The notes under the pieces were generated by a model that was not told where the DNA came from, searched no databases, and worked only from the letters and a program-made list of their open reading frames with translations. The position numbers and the translations under genes are program-made. Positions 57,174 through 64,000 of a stretch of 64,000 nucleotides of DNA are shown here, piece by piece. Within the stretch, counting starts at the first letter, position 1. Every line of letters begins with the position of its first letter. Source of the DNA: Demequina aestuarii (GTDB lineage: Bacteria; Actinomycetota; Actinomycetes; Actinomycetales; Demequinaceae); the NCBI RefSeq assembly GCF_000975095.1, contig NZ_BBRD01000001.1:1631467-1695466 (forward strand). The letters run 5' to 3'.

Positions 57174-58634
57174 CTACCCTGCGACGGCGTCCGCACGAAG
57201 CTCGCGGATCACGGTCACCTTGATCTCTCCAGCAAAGCTGAAGTCGCGGCTGATGTGCTGAGCAATTGTACGCGCCAGCTCTCGAGTGCCGTCGTCGTCG
57301 ACAGCGTCGGGCTCGACGACGACTCGTACCTCGCGACCCGCCGCCATCGCGAGCACCTTGACGACGCCCTCGTGCTCGGCGACCAAGCGCTCGAGTCCCT
57401 CCATGCGCTCGAGGTACCCGTCGACATCCTCGCGCCTCGCACCGGGTCGGGAGGCGGACACCGCATCGGCCACCTGCACGATCACGCCTTCGAGAGTGGT
57501 CTGCGGGACCTCGTCGTGATGAGCAGCGATGGCGTTCACGACGCTGGGCGGCTCCCCGTGCTCGGCGGCAAGAGCCGCTCCGATCGCGGCATGGGTTCCC
57601 TCGCGTTCATGGGTGAAGGCCTTGCCGATGTCATGGAGGAACGCCGCGTGACGCGCGAGCTCGACATCGGCGCCCAGAGCGGTCGCGATGTCGGCGGCGA
57701 TCTGCGCTGACTCCACCAGGTGCGCCAGCACGTTCTGTCCATACGAGCTCCGGAGCCGCAGGCGCCCGAGCACCGCCACCATCTCGTGGGGGATGCCGCG
57801 CACGCCTGCCGCGTCGATCGCGTCGAGCCCAGCGTCGAGGTGACGCTGCTCGGTATCCGCCACCGCCCGCGCATAGGCGGCCTCCACGCGCTGCGGCTGA
57901 ATGCGGCCGTCCTCGACGAGGTCACGCAGGGTGACCTCCGCAATCTCTCGCCGCTCGACATCGAACGAGGAGAGCTGAACAGCATTCACGCCGTCCTCCA
58001 CCATGACGTTGACGCCCGTGAGCGACTCGAACGCTCGGATGTTGCGGCCCTCGCGGCCGATGATCCGGCCCTTCATCTCTTCGCTCGGCAGGTCGATCCA
58101 GGTGGTCGAGGTCTCCGACGCGACGCGCGCCGCCTGGCGCTGCATCGCGGAGACCAGGATCTCGCGCGCTCGCTGCTCCGCAGACTCCTTGGTCGCGCGT
58201 TCAATGCGCCGCAGTTCGCCGCTGGCGGCGTCACGTGCCTGCTTGACCTGCTGGGCCATGAGCTCTTCGCGCGCCTCGGCAGGAGTCAGCCCGCCGATCT
58301 CGGCCAGGCGCCGCTCGCGAACACGATCGATCTCGCCCCGTTCGACGTGAAGTCGCTTCTCGTCACGGGCGATGACTGCGGCGCGTTCGTCGAGGGCGCG
58401 CGCATACATCTGCGCGGCGCGGTGATCGGAGGCGAAGTCTCTCTCGCGTTGCGCCACCCGCTCTTCGCGCCGCTGGGCCTCGCTCAGGAGGTCGCGTGCC
58501 TCTTCGCGCGTCGCGTGCGTCTCGTCGCTGGTCGAGCGCCTGATCTCTGCTGCCTCGCGTCGCGCGAAGTGCACGACGAGCACGGATGCCAGGAGCAGGA
58601 GGAGGGTCGCCACAGTGGCGATGATCTGGGCCAC
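57174..58634 (-). CDS. rny: Ribonuclease Y
   Basis: Membrane-anchored endoribonuclease that starts mRNA decay. An N-terminal helix ([18 protein letters not shown]) is followed by a long coiled coil (to about residue 180), a KH domain ([15 protein letters not shown]) and the HD domain (FLHDIGKAF). 486 residues, slightly shorter than Bacillus RNase Y (about 520). GTG start with AAGGAGG. RNase Y is patchy in actinobacteria; here it sits between recX and miaB. Confidence 0.94.
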   Translation of the reverse strand: MAQIIATVATLLLLLASVLVVHFARREAAEIRRSTSDETHATREEARDLLSEAQRREERVAQRERDFASDHRAAQMYARALDERAAVIARDEKRLHVERGEIDRVRERRLAEIGGLTPAEAREELMAQQVKQARDAASGELRRIERATKESAEQRAREILVSAMQRQAARVASETSTTWIDLPSEEMKGRIIGREGRNIRAFESLTGVNVMVEDGVNAVQLSSFDVERREIAEVTLRDLVEDGRIQPQRVEAAYARAVADTEQRHLDAGLDAIDAAGVRGIPHEMVAVLGRLRLRSSYGQNVLAHLVESAQIAADIATALGADVELARHAAFLHDIGKAFTHEREGTHAAIGAALAAEHGEPPSVVNAIAAHHDEVPQTTLEGVIVQVADAVSASRPGARREDVDGYLERMEGLERLVAEHEGVVKVLAMAAGREVRVVVEPDAVDDDGTRELARTIAQHISRDFSFAGEIKVTVIRELRADAVAG

Positions 58635-58661
58635 GCGCCCTCCTTCCTGACTGTCGACATG

Positions 58662-59180
58662 CTACGTGCCCGAGTTATCGGCATCTTCGAACTCTCGCAC
58701 AAGGGCGAAAGCATCGGAGGGCGAGTATCCCTTGCGTCCCAGCATGCCGACGACGCGGCGCACCTTCTTGTCGCGCTCGACGCCTTCCAACTGATGCCAA
58801 CGTTTGAGAGCGAGGGCGCGTGCCGCGTCCTGCTCATCCTCGTCGCTGACCTGAGCGAGAGCGGAGTCGATGTCCTCCTGCTCGAAGCCCTTGCGCCGGA
58901 GCTCCGCCAGGATCGCGCGGCGTGACTTGCCTCGCTCGTGGTGACGAGTGCGCACGATCGCTGCCGACAGGGATGCATCGTCCAGCAGCCCGACCTCGCG
59001 GTAGCGCGAGATCACCTCATCGGCGACGTGGGCCTCCACGTCACGTGACGTCAGCCCGTCGCGCAGTTGCGCCGCCGAGCGCGGCGAATGCGTGAGCAGG
59101 CGCAAAGCAATCTCCCGCGCACGCTCGGCGGGGTCCTCCGAGGTCGCGGGTTCCCCGTCTTGCCGAGCGCGCGCCGACAT
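58662..59180 (-). CDS. recX: RecA regulator RecX
   Basis: 172 residues with three RecX helical repeats; the first is EIALRLLTHSPRSAAQLRDGL and the second YREVGLLDDASLSAAIV. Blocks RecA filament growth. ATG shares one base with the recA stop (TGATG), so it is translationally coupled to recA and falls under SOS control. Confidence 0.93.
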   Translation of the reverse strand: MSARARQDGEPATSEDPAERAREIALRLLTHSPRSAAQLRDGLTSRDVEAHVADEVISRYREVGLLDDASLSAAIVRTRHHERGKSRRAILAELRRKGFEQEDIDSALAQVSDEDEQDAARALALKRWHQLEGVERDKKVRRVVGMLGRKGYSPSDAFALVREFEDADNSGT

Positions 59181-60277
59181 CAGAAGGTGGCGCGCTCTTT
59201 CTTCGCGGCCTTGGCTGCAGGCACCTGCGGCTCGTCCTCAGCGGCCACCGCGGGGGTCTGGTCCCCCTCCGCGGCCGGCACGGCTCCCACTCCGAGCTTG
59301 GTGAGGATCTTCTTCTCGATCTCCGTCGCCAGCTCGGGGTTGTCCTTGAGGAAGTTGCGGGAGTTCTCCTTGCCCTGACCGAGCTGGTCGCCCTCGTACG
59401 TGTACCAGGCGCCGGACTTCTTCACGAAGCCGTGCTCGACGCCGAGGTCGATGATGCCGCCCTCCTTGGAGATGCCGTGGCCGTACAGGATGTCGAACTC
59501 CGCCTGCTTGAACGGGGGCGCCATCTTGTTCTTGACGACCTTGACGCGGGTGCGGTTGCCCACGGGCTCGGTGCCCTCCTTGAGGGTCTCGATCCGGCGG
59601 ACGTCGAGACGCACGGATGCATAGAACTTCAGCGCCTTGCCACCGGTGGTGGTCTCGGGCGAACCGAAGAACACGCCGATCTTCTCGCGCAGCTGGTTGA
59701 TGAAGATCGCCGTGGTGCCCGTCTGCGCGATGGCGCCGGTGATCTTGCGCAGCGCCTGCGACATCAGGCGCGCCTGCAGACCCACGTGGCTGTCGCCCAT
59801 CTCGCCCTCGATCTCGGCCTTTGGCACGAGCGCCGCGACGGAGTCGATGACCAGCACGTCGACGCTGCCGGAGCGGATCAGGATGTCCGCGATCTCCAGC
59901 GCCTGCTCGCCCGTGTCCGGCTGCGAGATGATGAGGTTGTCGACGTCGACGCCGAGCTTCTTGGCGTAGGCGGGATCGAGAGCGTGCTCCGCGTCGATGA
60001 ACGCGGCCGTGCCGCCCTGCTTCTGCATGTTCGCGACCGCGTGCAGTGCGACCGTGGTCTTTCCGGAGGACTCGGGTCCATAGATCTCCACGACGCGTCC
60101 ACGCGGGAGACCACCGATGCCGAGGGCGATGTCCAGCGCCACGGAGCCCGTGGGGATCGCCGGGACGGCGACCACCTGGCGGTCGCCCATGCGCATCGCC
60201 GAGCCCTTGCCGTACTGCCGGTCGATCTGTCCGAGTGCCGCCTCGAGTGCCTTCGAGCGGTCTGCCGCCTGTGCCAT
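59180..60277 (-). CDS. recA: Recombinase RecA
   Basis: 365 residues. Walker [10 protein letters not shown], Walker [21 protein letters not shown] and the L2 loop region [19 protein letters not shown] are canonical. The C-terminal tail is Ala/Glu-rich. It forms the filament that promotes strand exchange and LexA cleavage. A perfect LexA box lies 144 bp upstream; the leader between is about 130 nt and contains a hairpin. Confidence 0.98.
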   Translation of the reverse strand: MAQAADRSKALEAALGQIDRQYGKGSAMRMGDRQVVAVPAIPTGSVALDIALGIGGLPRGRVVEIYGPESSGKTTVALHAVANMQKQGGTAAFIDAEHALDPAYAKKLGVDVDNLIISQPDTGEQALEIADILIRSGSVDVLVIDSVAALVPKAEIEGEMGDSHVGLQARLMSQALRKITGAIAQTGTTAIFINQLREKIGVFFGSPETTTGGKALKFYASVRLDVRRIETLKEGTEPVGNRTRVKVVKNKMAPPFKQAEFDILYGHGISKEGGIIDLGVEHGFVKKSGAWYTYEGDQLGQGKENSRNFLKDNPELATEIEKKILTKLGVGAVPAAEGDQTPAVAAEDEPQVPAAKAAKKERATF

Positions 60278-60369
60278 GTCGCTATCCCATCGTCAGTGGC
60301 ATTACTGCCGTGTCTGCCATTCCACGAACGACGCTATGACGCGCCTCTGACATTGGCGCAACGCACGTT

Positions 60370-60386
60370 CCCTCCGTTGTGGAGGG
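60370..60386 (-). repeat. Hairpin in the recA leader
   Basis: CCCTCC-GTTGT-GGAGGG, a perfect 6-bp stem with five-base loop in the untranslated leader of recA. Role unknown; it contains a Shine-Dalgarno-like GGAGGG far from the start codon. Confidence 0.45.
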
Positions 60387-60413
60387 ATGTGGTCCCGCTC
60401 TGTCCTGTGGACC

Positions 60414-60436
60414 AGCGTAATCGAACGCATGTTCGA
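60414..60436 (-). promoter_or_regulatory. recA promoter with LexA box
   Basis: TCGAACGCATGTTCGA at 60421-60436 is a perfect match to the SOS palindrome. TACGCT on the minus strand (60414-60419) follows it as a -10 box, so LexA bound here would block the -35/-10 spacer. Confidence 0.8.
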
Positions 60437-60484
60437 AAGGAAGCGGATCGCCGTGGGCGTGTCGCGGAAAGACTGCTCGCTCTC

Positions 60485-60718
60485 TCAGCGGCGCGGCGGA
60501 ATCATCCGCTCGCGCGCACCGCCGTCGCGCCGGTCGAGGGGCACATCCATCTGGTCGCACAGCGCATGCCACACGTCGCGGGGAGCGACGCCTGCCTCAA
60601 GCGCCTCGACGGAGGTACGGGACTGCAGTTCGTCGAGCGCGAGATCGCGCGCAAGGGAGCGGGAGTAGTCGACGCCGAAGACGTCGTCGAGGAGAACCCA
60701 GAACTGGCTGTGTCGCAC
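60485..60718 (-). CDS. DUF3046 protein
   Basis: 77 residues; RHSQFWVLLDDVFG and LALDELQSRTSVEALEAGVAPRDVWHALCD (cited by pieces: ALDELQ, GVAPRDVW) are the DUF3046 signature. Found only in actinobacteria, between clgR and recA, with no known activity. GTG start shares one base with the clgR stop (TAGTG). Confidence 0.9.
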   Translation of the reverse strand: MRHSQFWVLLDDVFGVDYSRSLARDLALDELQSRTSVEALEAGVAPRDVWHALCDQMDVPLDRRDGGARERMIPPRR

Positions 60719-61029
60719 TACCGCGCGCGGAGCTCGCCCAGCAGTTCCGGCACGGTGTCGGGGATCGAGGGCATGACGTGCACCCGGCCGAACTCCTCTG
60801 CGGTCTCGAAGCGGTCCGAGACCTCGCGCAGGATCGCGGACATCGGCACGTCGAGAGCCTCGCTGATCGAGGCGAGGAGCTCAGACGATGCCTCCTTCTG
60901 GCCGCGCTCGACCTCGGACAGATAGCCGAGCGACACGCGCGCTCCAGACGAGATGTCGCGCAGAGTCTTCCCCTGCGTGAGGCGGGCGTTGCGAAGGACG
61001 TCGCCGATCTCGTTGCGCAGCACAGGCAT
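60718..61029 (-). CDS. clgR: XRE-family regulator, ClgR-like
   Basis: 103 residues with one helix-turn-helix ([32 protein letters not shown], cited as pieces QGKTLRDIS and [11 protein letters not shown]). ClgR activates clp protease genes in actinobacteria and is found between cinA and recA, as here. GGGGAG lies seven bases before the ATG at 61029; an in-frame ATG at 61065 with its own GGGAG is a second possible start. TAATGT (61080-61085) is the likely -10 box. Confidence 0.85.
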   Translation of the reverse strand: MPVLRNEIGDVLRNARLTQGKTLRDISSGARVSLGYLSEVERGQKEASSELLASISEALDVPMSAILREVSDRFETAEEFGRVHVMPSIPDTVPELLGELRAR

Positions 61030-61154
61030 GCGTTGTCTCCCCACGGTGGCGTTTCCGGTCTCCATGCCACTCCCAACGCACATTACCGCACGGATGTTCC
61101 CCTGGTCGCCGAGCCGCGCGGCAGTGCGGTCGAGCCGGGTGTGGCTCGAGGGTC

Positions 61155-61643
61155 TCAGGACCCGGCCGCTCGCGCCTCCAGCGCGTTGCGGGCGAGGTCC
61201 AGGGCGCTTCTGACCGTACCGCTCACGACGTCCGCGCGGTCCCCACTGAGGTGGAGCAGTCGCGCGGTCCGCACGCCCCCGCAGTCCACCGCGACCCACA
61301 CCGTTCCGGCGGCGTGACCGCCATGGGGATCCGGTCCCGCCACCCCCGTGGTCGCCACAGCAACGTCGGCGTCCAACGCTCGCCGCGCGCCCGTCGCCAT
61401 TGCCTGCGCGACCTCCTGCGACACGGGGCCGGGGTCCTCCAGCATCGAGGCATCCACGTCCAGCAGACGGTGCTTCATGGCGACGTCGTAGGCGATCACT
61501 CCCCCGCGCACGGACTCCGAGGCGCCCGGAACGGCGACCAGCTCCGCGCACAGCGCCCCGCCCGTCAACGACTCCGCCGTCGCGAGCGTCAGGCGCGCCG
61601 ACCGTGCGAGGGCCAGCACCGCATCGGCGTCAGCGAGGGCCAT
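61155..61643 (-). CDS. cinA: CinA C-terminal domain protein (NMN amidohydrolase family)
   Basis: 162-residue protein consisting only of the CinA C-terminal domain (PncC type). [30 protein letters not shown] and [12 protein letters not shown] are diagnostic. The family deamidates nicotinamide mononucleotide. ATG at 61643 lies 14 bases inside the end of pgsA, so the two are coupled. Confidence 0.9.
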   Translation of the reverse strand: MALADADAVLALARSARLTLATAESLTGGALCAELVAVPGASESVRGGVIAYDVAMKHRLLDVDASMLEDPGPVSQEVAQAMATGARRALDADVAVATTGVAGPDPHGGHAAGTVWVAVDCGGVRTARLLHLSGDRADVVSGTVRSALDLARNALEARAAGS

Positions 61644-62244
61644 CGTGCGGCGGCAGGTCGTCAGCGGCCGATGCAGGGGTCGCCGGGGGCGGGTTCGCGC
61701 CGTGGGCGCGGGCCACGCGCGCGATCGTGATCGAGTAGTGGATCCCCGTGGCCACCGCGACCGCAACCGCGGCGAGCAGGCTCCACCACGCCACCGCGTC
61801 GATCCAGGCGGCGGGGTGAGGGATCAGATAGGCGGTGAGCGCCAGCAGCTGCAAGACGGTCTTGAGCTTGCCGCCTCTCGATGCGGGGATCACCGCGTCG
61901 CGGGCCACCGCGAGTCGCCCCACCGTCACCCCGATCTCGCGCACCGCCAGCACGGCGAGGGGCCACCACGGGATGCCGTCGACGGCGACGATGCCGGCGA
62001 GCGTGAACAGCACCAGCGCCTTGTCGGCGATCGGGTCGGCCAGCTTGCCGAAAGGGCTCACGACCTCCCAGCGGCGCGCCAGGTAGCCGTCCCAGTAGTC
62101 CGTGGCCGCGGCCAGGAGGAAGACAAGAAGCGCCCAGACGCGCAACGACCCGTTCTCTCCCGCATCGGCCACGAGCAGCCACAGCACCACCGGAACGGCG
62201 ACGAGGCGCGCTCCGGTGAGCAGATTCGGGACGGTGGCGTTCAC
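61630..62244 (-). CDS. pgsA: Phosphatidylglycerophosphate synthase
   Basis: CDP-alcohol phosphatidyltransferase, 204 residues with about five membrane helices. The catalytic motif D-x2-DG-x2-AR-x8-G-x3-D-x3-D is complete (TDYWDGYLARRW to ADPIADK). Makes phosphatidylglycerophosphate from CDP-diacylglycerol. A soluble Pro-rich tail follows. GTG start with TAGGGT six bases upstream. Divergent from capA; ftsK, the usual upstream neighbour, is absent. Confidence 0.92.
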   Translation of the reverse strand: MNATVPNLLTGARLVAVPVVLWLLVADAGENGSLRVWALLVFLLAAATDYWDGYLARRWEVVSPFGKLADPIADKALVLFTLAGIVAVDGIPWWPLAVLAVREIGVTVGRLAVARDAVIPASRGGKLKTVLQLLALTAYLIPHPAAWIDAVAWWSLLAAVAVAVATGIHYSITIARVARAHGANPPPATPASAADDLPPHDGPR

Positions 62245-62250
62245 GCCCTC

Positions 62251-62256
62251 ACCCTA
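62251..62256 (-). promoter_or_regulatory. -10 box of pgsA
   Basis: TAGGGT on the minus strand, six bases before the GTG at 62244; back-to-back with the capA box in a 49-bp divergent gap. Confidence 0.5.
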
Positions 62257-62280
62257 GCGCCGGCACCGGCCGCGCTTCGC

Positions 62281-62286
62281 GATAAT
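62281..62286 (+). promoter_or_regulatory. -10 box of capA
   Basis: GATAAT, seven bases before the ATG at 62294. An in-frame ATG at 62285 overlaps the box and is therefore rejected. Confidence 0.55.
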
Positions 62287-62293
62287 GGACCGC

Positions 62294-63622
62294 ATGCCCT
62301 CCCATTCGCGACGCACGACCTCCCCCCTACCTGCGCTCGCGGTGGCGACGGCGACCGCGGTGATCCTCGCCATCGGCGCCGTCGTCGCGTGGCCCCTCGA
62401 CGGCGCGACCTCCACAGCCCCCGAGCCGTCGCCCACTCCAGCTGGAACGGAGCCGACCCCGGCACCGAGCGCATCGGCCGCTCCGTCGCCGATGCCGCCG
62501 GAACCGGCCCCCACCGTCGAGTTCACCCTCGTCACGGGCGGGGACGTGCTCACCCACGGTCCGGTGCTCTCGTCAGCACGGGCTGCGGGTGACGGGGCGT
62601 ACGATTTCGCCCCACTCATGGAGAACATGCGTCCGTACGTCGCGGGCGCCGACCTTGCGCTGTGTCACCTCGAGGTGCCGATCGCGCCGGCGGGCACAGA
62701 GCCGTCGGGATACCCCACGTTCGGGGCGCCCGCTGAACTGGTCCCGGCCCTGGCGGCTGAGGGCTGGGACGGCTGCTCGACCGCGTCCAACCACTCGATG
62801 GACCGCCGCTACTCCGGGCTGGAGACCACTCTCGACGCCCTTGACGACGCCGGCCTCGGCCACTCCGGGACGGCGCGCACCGAGGAGGAGTCCGCGAGTA
62901 CCCAGATGTACTCCGTGCGCGTCGAGGATCGGCGGGTCAGCGTGGCCAGCATCTCCTTCACGTACGGACTCAACGGTCTCCCCAAGCCCGAGGGCATGCC
63001 GTGGGCCGTCGATACATTCGACGCGGATGCTCAGGACGTCACCCCCGTCCTGACCGCGGCGCAGGAGGCAAGAGACCAGGGCGCCGACATCGTGATCGCC
63101 TCGACGCACTGCTGCGTCGAGTATCAGACCGAGCCCAACGCGGCGCAGCGGGGCATCGCGCAGCAGATCGCTGACTCCGGGCTCGTCGACCTCTATGTGG
63201 GACACCACGCGCACGTGCCGCAGCCGGTGGAGCTGTTGGACGGCGGGGTGGACGGCGCTGGCATGTGGACGTACTTCGGCCACGGCAACTACCTGTCGAA
63301 CCAGGACACCCAGTGCTGCCGCGCCGACACCAACTCCGGGTACCTCGGCGTGACGACCTTCAGCATCTCGCCAGAGGGAGCGGTCGAGGTCACGGCCGAG
63401 TGGGTGGCGACCACCGTGGACCGCACCGATCGCCACACGATGCATGTGTTGAACGACATCATCGACACGGGAGCCGGCGACCTGTCGGCGTCCGAAGCCC
63501 AGGCACGCCACCAGCGCGTGGCCGATGCGGCAGGGACAGCGGCGGCAGAGCGCACCACGCCGCCCGAGCAGTTGGCGGACTCGGCATTCCGCGTCACCCG
63601 TTGGTGGGAGCCGAGCGCCTGA
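62294..63622 (+). CDS. CapA family exported protein
   Basis: 442 residues: a signal or anchor helix (residues about 12-34), a Pro/Ser/Thr/Ala linker to about 75, then the calcineurin-like CapA domain with TGGDVLTHGPV, TASNHSMDRRYSG and VGHHAHVPQP. CapA/PgsA proteins take part in poly-glutamate capsule export. The other capsule genes (capB, capC) are not here. The usual HWGxEY motif reads HCCVEY and a second Cys pair follows (TQCCRA). Start at 62294 from the promoter geometry. Confidence 0.88.
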   Translation: MPSHSRRTTSPLPALAVATATAVILAIGAVVAWPLDGATSTAPEPSPTPAGTEPTPAPSASAAPSPMPPEPAPTVEFTLVTGGDVLTHGPVLSSARAAGDGAYDFAPLMENMRPYVAGADLALCHLEVPIAPAGTEPSGYPTFGAPAELVPALAAEGWDGCSTASNHSMDRRYSGLETTLDALDDAGLGHSGTARTEEESASTQMYSVRVEDRRVSVASISFTYGLNGLPKPEGMPWAVDTFDADAQDVTPVLTAAQEARDQGADIVIASTHCCVEYQTEPNAAQRGIAQQIADSGLVDLYVGHHAHVPQPVELLDGGVDGAGMWTYFGHGNYLSNQDTQCCRADTNSGYLGVTTFSISPEGAVEVTAEWVATTVDRTDRHTMHVLNDIIDTGAGDLSASEAQARHQRVADAAGTAAAERTTPPEQLADSAFRVTRWWEPSA

Positions 63623-63641
63623 GCAGTGGCGTCGTCAGCGC

Positions 63642-64000
63642 TCAGAACGCGCGGTCGTCGATCTCCAGCGGGCTGTCGTGCTCCTGCGGACGCGGGTCGA
63701 TGAGGCTGGTGGTGAACTGCGACGAGGTCTCGTGCAGCGCTCCCACTGGCTGCGCCACCCCGAACAGCCATCCCTGTCCGTAGCGCCATCCGCACCGCGA
63801 CAGGAACTCAGCCTGCGCCTCCGTCTCGATACCCTCCGCGATGGTCGCCAGGCCCAGTTCGCGCGCGAGCGCACCGAGCGCACGGGAGACACGAGCGCCG
63901 GCCGGGTCCTCGGGGATGCCCGCGACGAAGGACATGTCGAGCTTCACCCCCGACACCGGCAGGTCACGCAGATACGACAGGGGCGAGACGCCGGTGCCGA
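63642..64000 (-). CDS. EAL-domain protein, C-terminal part (cut by window end)
   Basis: The frame runs off the window's right edge and its start is not visible. From the edge it reads GTGVSPLSYLRDLPVSGVKL and then DMSFV, the EAL-domain segment DDFGTGYSSLSYL...LKID; TIAEGIET carries a conserved catalytic Glu and CGWRYGQGWLFG the end of the barrel. EAL domains hydrolyse cyclic di-GMP or sense it. The tail after the domain is about 25 residues. Activity depends on the missing EAL motif. Confidence 0.85.
   Translation of the reverse strand, partial: GTGVSPLSYLRDLPVSGVKLDMSFVAGIPEDPAGARVSRALGALARELGLATIAEGIETEAQAEFLSRCGWRYGQGWLFGVAQPVGALHETSSQFTTSLIDPRPQEHDSPLEIDDRAF

Overview
The window is a contiguous piece of chromosome from a very GC-rich (roughly 70%, estimated by eye) actinobacterium. 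The gene set and order fit the Micrococcales: DivIVA/Wag31, SepF, DUF3040, DUF3046, a ClgR-type regulator, class II HelD, a TraR/DksA protein beside lspA, and pgsA-cinA-clgR-DUF3046-recA-recX. The family and genus cannot be fixed from the sequence alone. No rRNA, tRNA, insertion sequence, prophage, CRISPR array or integron was seen; nearly everything is core chromosome.

Layout. 1-2.3 kb holds two small oxidoreductases and a DUF4260 membrane protein. 2.3-11 kb holds dnaE, a frameshifted lipoprotein gene and a large HrpA helicase. 11-37 kb is the division and cell-wall region: on the minus strand mraZ-rsmH-ftsL-ftsI-murE-murF-mraY-murD-ftsW-murG-murC-ftsQ-ftsZ, then pgeF-sepF-yggT-divIVA-traR-lspA-rluD-GNAT. 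Most neighbouring genes overlap by 1-14 nt (ATGA, GTGA, TGATG). Across the mraZ promoter a divergent plus-strand operon encodes a MoxR ATPase, a DUF58 protein and a TgpA-like transglutaminase. 37-46.5 kb carries DUF3040, a spermidine-synthase-like methyltransferase, cspA, PAC2, helD, a secreted zinc protease, serA and a DEAD-box RNA helicase. 46.5-64 kb is rich in DNA repair and RNA processing: nrdR, an SOS-controlled LysM gene divergent from lexA, dinG, hflX, a class I methyltransferase, a YdeI/OmdA protein, dapF, miaA, miaB, rny, recX, recA, DUF3046, clgR, cinA and pgsA, then capA and the end of an EAL-domain gene.

How it works together. The mraZ-to-ftsZ block makes lipid II (MurE, F, MraY, D, G, C) and the septal machinery (FtsL, I, W, Q, Z). 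The genes after ftsZ tether and place the ring (SepF, DivIVA). LexA, RecA, RecX and the LysM protein form an SOS loop with recognisable LexA boxes, and the LysM protein is the likely damage-induced brake on division. MraZ probably represses its own operon through three GTGG boxes spaced 10 bp apart.

Notable signals. About nine genes have a -10 hexamer ending 6-7 nt before the start codon, which predicts leaderless mRNAs and corrects several start sites. The nonamer GGCCGATGC (or its complement) occurs at least 28 times in 64 kb, in many reading frames and between genes, far above chance. The DEAD-box gene lacks a canonical start upstream of its Q-motif region. No strong candidate for a wholly new multi-gene system was found.
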